Positions 61,501 to 64,000 of a DNA stretch of 64,000 nt are shown here, in pieces. The position numbers were made by a program, and so were the translations under genes. The stretch is from positions 62,001 through 126,000 of the forward strand of contig NZ_JARLTC010000009.1 of the NCBI RefSeq assembly GCF_029382225.1, read 5' to 3'. The DNA comes from Spongiactinospora sp. TRM90649 (lineage in GTDB: Bacteria; Actinomycetota; Actinomycetes; Streptosporangiales; Streptosporangiaceae). Every line of letters starts with the position of its first letter. Within the stretch, counting starts at the first letter, position 1. Under the pieces are notes generated by a model. That model made no database searches, was not told where the DNA came from, and saw only the letters and a list, made by a program, of their open reading frames with translations.

Positions 61501-62429
61501 GTCGGGCCGTACAGGTTGACGACCGACGCCTCGGGCAGGGCCGCGTGCAGGTCACGCGCGAGGGCCCGGGCGAGCGCCTCCCCGCCGGAGAAGATCTGCC
61601 GCAGCGACCGGCAGGTCTCCAGCCGCTCCGTGGCGACCAGCGCCTGCAGCAGGGTCGGCACCGCCTGCAGCGCGGTGACCCGGTGCTCGCGTACGGCGTC
61701 GATGATCCCCTCGGGATCGCAGTAGAGCCCCGGCGCGCCCGTCACGACCCTGGCCCCCATGGCGGGCGCCAGGATCTCCCACTGGGCGGCGTCGAAGCTC
61801 ATGGGCGTCTTCTGCAGGATCGAGACCTGCCGGCCGAGATGCCCGCAACTGGCCAGCCAGCGCAGTTGCGCGACGATGGCGCGGTGCTCGATCATCACGC
61901 CCTTCGGCCGGCCGGTGCTGCCCGAGGTGTAGATGACGTACGCGAGGCGGTCACCGCGGATCTCCGGAAGGCGCTCGCCCGGGATTCCCGACATGTCGGC
62001 GTCCGTGATGACCGTGACATCGCGCGGCGCGAGCCGCATGGCGCGACCGCGCAGGTGCTCCTGGGTGATGACCACCTTGGTCCCGGAGTTCTCCAGCATG
62101 TACGCGAGCCGGTCCTCCGGGTAGTCGGGAGACAGCGGGAGATAGGCCGCTCCGGCGGTGAGGATGCCCCATACGGCGGTCATCAGCTCGGCCGACGGCT
62201 CCGCGAACACCCCGACGCAGGTGTCCGGGGCCACGCCGAGCCTGACGAGATGGCCGCCCACCCGATGCGCCGCGTCGCTGAGCTGCGCGAACGTGAGGTC
62301 GCCCGTCTGGTGGGTGACCGCCGTGGCGTCGGGCCTGTGCAGGGTCTGGTAGATGAGTTGATCGCGTAGCGACATCCCCTTGAGGAACGCCCCCGCGGTT
62401 GACAGTGAAGTGAGCATGCTGAACGCCAC
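58569..62429 (-). CDS. indC: Indigoidine synthetase-type NRPS (A-Ox-T-TE; IndC/BpsA/MinA)
   Basis: 1286 residues, same length and order as BpsA. Adenylation domain ([11 protein letters not shown] near 170, [19 protein letters not shown] near 431) is interrupted by an FMN oxidase domain from about 520 to 860 ([40 protein letters not shown]). Then come the end of the A domain ([10 protein letters not shown] near 911), a carrier site (FGGNSMHAL, Ser near 970) and a thioesterase (GYSFGA, Ser near 1100). It activates L-glutamine, cyclises and oxidises it; dimerisation gives blue indigoidine. In minimycin producers the same enzyme supplies the oxazine base. Starts GTG 62429 or ATG 62417. Confidence 0.93.
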   Translation of the reverse strand: MAFSMLTSLSTAGAFLKGMSLRDQLIYQTLHRPDATAVTHQTGDLTFAQLSDAAHRVGGHLVRLGVAPDTCVGVFAEPSAELMTAVWGILTAGAAYLPLSPDYPEDRLAYMLENSGTKVVITQEHLRGRAMRLAPRDVTVITDADMSGIPGERLPEIRGDRLAYVIYTSGSTGRPKGVMIEHRAIVAQLRWLASCGHLGRQVSILQKTPMSFDAAQWEILAPAMGARVVTGAPGLYCDPEGIIDAVREHRVTALQAVPTLLQALVATERLETCRSLRQIFSGGEALARALARDLHAALPEASVVNLYGPTETTINATAHWIDPDTLGESSAQSLSPTVPIGVPVDNVTCYILDGAGRPVDIGETGELFIGGVQVARGYIGDPEETRKRFITSPFNPTERLYRTGDLCEWNSDGTIQFVGRTDHQIKLRGYRVELEEVARRVEEHLWVRRAAVVAYDHPHTGAKALTAVVELDERTAAVMDQGRSDAAHHLSKASKLQVRAQLSNPGLRDPEELRGRQVVPLPGGTAADRQERAAFARKTYRTFGGGPVTAADVLGALAAPARPALSRTLTELSFAEFGEILRWFGPHHSTERLLPKYLYASPGALYATQMYIEIDGLFGLSGCYYHHPVDHTLVRVGEASRDFGGPGLRLHFLGKKRAVEPVYKNNIAEVLALETGHMIGAFEELLPEYGLAVIPAGFRPQAKDLLDAAGDDLYLGAFAVVENLGQAWLDRVELFVHAHGERVAGLEAGLYRYRDGRLVRVGADIVEKRHVIAINQSTYEGASFGVSAVSRAPEEWLRYIVMGAKLHHLQSVPGMGFMSAGYSSESGDPLPASRRLDDLLGAAGLPAAPASYYFVGGAISAEQAAHRGMNEDAVHAQGPAEMIRKDLVRALPDYMIPTQVLVVGRLPLTANGKIDLPATAELPEVVKAQEAAPYVAPATPTERWLTEFMGRLLSRADVSVQDDFFTFGGNSMHALALVNEINREFGVVLPQQAIFESPVFADLAARIDGDVVTDTSRLVPLSADGPGTPVLCWPGLGGYPLNLRLLAQTMGVDRPVYGIQAHGVNAGETPFELIRDMAMADLTEIRRIQPSGPYTLLGYSFGARVAFEVAWRLEQLGEKVANLLLVCPGNPTVPIEYKGEWGRVASYANPEYVAILFSVFAGTLEGAALGECLEKTRDERSFVGFIHDLMPALDSETISRIARVVAASYDFEYSFVELRERTIEAPITIFKARGDDYSFIEESTGYYRLPPEVVELEGDHYTVLRTAGVGELAARIRSRMEATRGL

Positions 62430-62459
62430 CCAATGCAGAATCCGGTGGGGATTTACCGA

Positions 62460-63359
62460 TCACGAGGTTCGGACGGAAGCGGCCGGCGCCCGCGCCTCCG
62501 CCCGGCGCCGGGGTTGAGTGAGGATCACGGCGGCGATGACGGCGCCCGCCCCGACCAGTTGGAACGGGCCCAGCGACTGGCCGAGGAAGACGTAACCGAG
62601 GACGGTCGCGCACAGCGGTGAGATGAGCGACAGGAACGAGGCGGCGAGCGCCGGAAGCCGGGAGAGCCCGCGGAACCAGAGCACGTAGGCGATCAGCGCG
62701 CCGATCAGGCACAGGTAGCCGTACCCGGCGATGTTCCCCCACGTCAACTGGTCGGGCAGCGGCTCGCTGAGCAGGGTGATCGGCAGCAGCACGACACCGC
62801 CCACGGTGAGCTGCCAGCCGGTGAAGGTGAGCAGTGAGACGCCTTCCGGACGGCCCCACCGCTTGGTCAGCACGATGCCCGAGGCCATGCACAGCGCGCC
62901 GAGGAGCCCCGCCGCGACGCCCACGCCGTCCAGCGCGGCCTGTGGCCGCAGCACGAGCAGGGCGACTCCGCCGGCGCCGAGCACGCAGGCGAGGATGTGC
63001 GCGGGCAGGATTCGGTCACCGAGCAGCATCGCCCCGAGCAGCAGCACGATCACCGGCTGGATGGACCCGACCAGCGCGGCCACCCCGCCGGGAAGGTGGT
63101 AGGCGGCCACGAACAGGAAGTAGAAGAACGCGCCGATGTTCAGCACGCCGAGTACGGCGGCCCGCCACCACCACGTACCCGTGGGCAGGACCCGGGTGAA
63201 CATCAGCAGGATCAGGCCGGCGGGGAGCGCCCGGAGCGTGGCCGCCAGCAGCGGGCGGTCCGGAGGCAGGAACTCGGTGGTGACCAGATAGGTCGAGCCC
63301 CAGACCGTGGGGGCCAGCGCGGTGAGCGCCGAGGCCGTCGCGACGCGCCGGCCGCTCAC
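62460..63359 (-). CDS. EamA/DMT-family exporter
   Basis: 299 residues, ten transmembrane helices in two five-helix repeats (PTVWGSTYLVTTEFLPP, GGVAALVGSIQPVIVLLLGA; SFLSLISPLCATVLGYVFLG). Drug/metabolite transporters of this type export small polar compounds. In the operon it probably removes minimycin or indigoidine-related products, the job of MinT in the minimycin system, although I do not know whether MinT is of this class. GTG start overlaps the uracil phosphoribosyltransferase stop by 4 nt. It ends 30 nt before the NRPS start. Confidence 0.85.
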   Translation of the reverse strand: MSGRRVATASALTALAPTVWGSTYLVTTEFLPPDRPLLAATLRALPAGLILLMFTRVLPTGTWWWRAAVLGVLNIGAFFYFLFVAAYHLPGGVAALVGSIQPVIVLLLGAMLLGDRILPAHILACVLGAGGVALLVLRPQAALDGVGVAAGLLGALCMASGIVLTKRWGRPEGVSLLTFTGWQLTVGGVVLLPITLLSEPLPDQLTWGNIAGYGYLCLIGALIAYVLWFRGLSRLPALAASFLSLISPLCATVLGYVFLGQSLGPFQLVGAGAVIAAVILTQPRRRAEARAPAASVRTS

Positions 63360-64000
63360 CGGCGTGCCCCCGCGTCGGCGGTGCCGAAGAACCGGTCGCC
63401 GAAGTCGCCGATGCCGGGAAGCAGGAAGGCGTGCTCGTTGAGCCCCTCCTCGATGGAGCTCGTCACGATCCGCACCCCCGGCCGCTCGGCGTGGACGCGG
63501 CGCAGGCCCTCCGGCGACGAAAGGAAATTGATCATGATGACGGCCTCCTCCGGCACGCCGGCCTCGACCAGGACGCCGATGGCCGCGAGCGCGGACCCGG
63601 CGGTGGCGAGCATCGGCTCCAGCAGCAGGACGTGCCGGTCGGCGATGTCCGGGGGCAGGTGGGAGTAGTACAGCCGGGGCAGTTTGGTCTGCTTGTCGCG
63701 CTGAATGAGGATCTTCCCGATGGGCGCGGCGGGGCAGAGTTCCCGGAACTCCAGCTCCATGGAGTCGCCGGCGCGGATGACGCTCACCGCGCACAACTCA
63801 GCGGTGATCTCCAGCCCCTCGTACGTGGCCCCGACGGGCGTGACGACGTCCTTCTTCCCGACCGGCAGAAGGTTCATCGCCGCCTCCATGAGGAGCCGGA
63901 TCACGCGCCGGGAGTGGAACACGAAGCTCCCGTGGGTGCACGCGCGATCGCGGATGATCGTATGCAGCGCGCGAAGCATGTCGTTTTGCGGCAGAAGATG
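63356..64000 (-). CDS. upp: Uracil phosphoribosyltransferase (MinD-like, partial)
   Basis: The frame is open through the right edge; upstream of the internal ATG at 63979 it reads HLLPQND, the expected UPRT N-terminal continuation before LRALHTIIRD, so the true start is outside. Seen: VIRAGDSMELEFREL, KLPRLYYSHLPPDI, and the PRPP-binding loop LLLEPMLATAGSA. It makes UMP from uracil and PRPP. In the minimycin cluster the homologous MinD belongs to the self-resistance set that raises UMP against the toxic 5'-phosphate. It is closer to eukaryote-like UPRTs than to the usual bacterial Upp. Overlaps the exporter by 4 nt. Confidence 0.88.
   Translation of the reverse strand, partial: HLLPQNDMLRALHTIIRDRACTHGSFVFHSRRVIRLLMEAAMNLLPVGKKDVVTPVGATYEGLEITAELCAVSVIRAGDSMELEFRELCPAAPIGKILIQRDKQTKLPRLYYSHLPPDIADRHVLLLEPMLATAGSALAAIGVLVEAGVPEEAVIMINFLSSPEGLRRVHAERPGVRIVTSSIEEGLNEHAFLLPGIGDFGDRFFGTADAGARR

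Noticed and set aside
60963..62369. 468-codon plus-strand frame opposite the NRPS adenylation domain
   Set aside because: The minus strand encodes unmistakable NRPS core motifs; the plus frame has none.

Overview
The window is high-GC actinomycete DNA, with GTG and TTG starts, strong GGAGG-type ribosome binding sites and many ATGA or GTGA gene overlaps. Nothing in it fixes the genus. It holds two separate natural-product loci with about 25 kb of ordinary catabolic and regulatory genes between them. No rRNA, tRNA or CRISPR array was seen.

Region 1 (1 to about 27,100) looks like the right-hand part of an orthosomycin (avilamycin/everninomicin-type) cluster. It contains an orsellinic acid synthase-type PKS (cut by the left edge), a KAS III-like acyltransferase, deoxysugar enzymes (4-ketoreductase, 3,5-epimerase, 3-ketoreductase, a GDP-mannose dehydratase-like protein and several extended SDRs), two C-methyltransferases, a sugar O-methyltransferase, an aryl-type O-methyltransferase, two glycosyltransferases, a pyruvate dehydrogenase E1 alpha/beta pair, an Fe/2-oxoglutarate dioxygenase and a small LuxR-type regulator. 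The most specific evidence is a convergent pair matching the avilamycin resistance 23S rRNA methyltransferases AviRb and AviRa. Two tailoring genes expected in such a cluster appear only as short remnants with intact start signals: a 43-codon flavin-halogenase-like stub and a 101-codon stub of the NDP-hexose 2,3-dehydratase. A 16-bp palindrome built on CTAG ends recurs in nearly every intergenic region here and may be the binding site of a cluster regulator.

Region 2 (about 27,100 to 53,400) carries a small EACC1-like protein, a serine hydrolase with membrane segments, and a NarL-type two-component system. Next is a large transport and catabolic locus: a fused two-domain peptide ABC ATPase, an AraC regulator, a fused N,N-dimethylformamidase-like protein, a CocE-type hydrolase and an aldo/keto reductase on one strand, with the matching binding protein and permeases diverging from it. 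Then come a hydrolase, aldo/keto reductase and methyltransferase operon facing a Bcr/CflA exporter, and a GMC oxidoreductase, MoaF and AraC group.

Region 3 (about 53,400 to the right edge) is an indigoidine/minimycin locus. An AfsR/SARP regulator is followed on the opposite strand by a secreted peptide made of DTHW repeats, a HAD phosphatase, a pseudouridine-5'-phosphate glycosidase (IndA/MinB type), a single-module NRPS of A-Ox-T-TE architecture (IndC/BpsA/MinA type), an EamA exporter and a uracil phosphoribosyltransferase cut by the right edge. The last five genes are tightly packed, partly with 4-nt overlaps, and match the gene content described for the C-nucleoside antibiotic minimycin.
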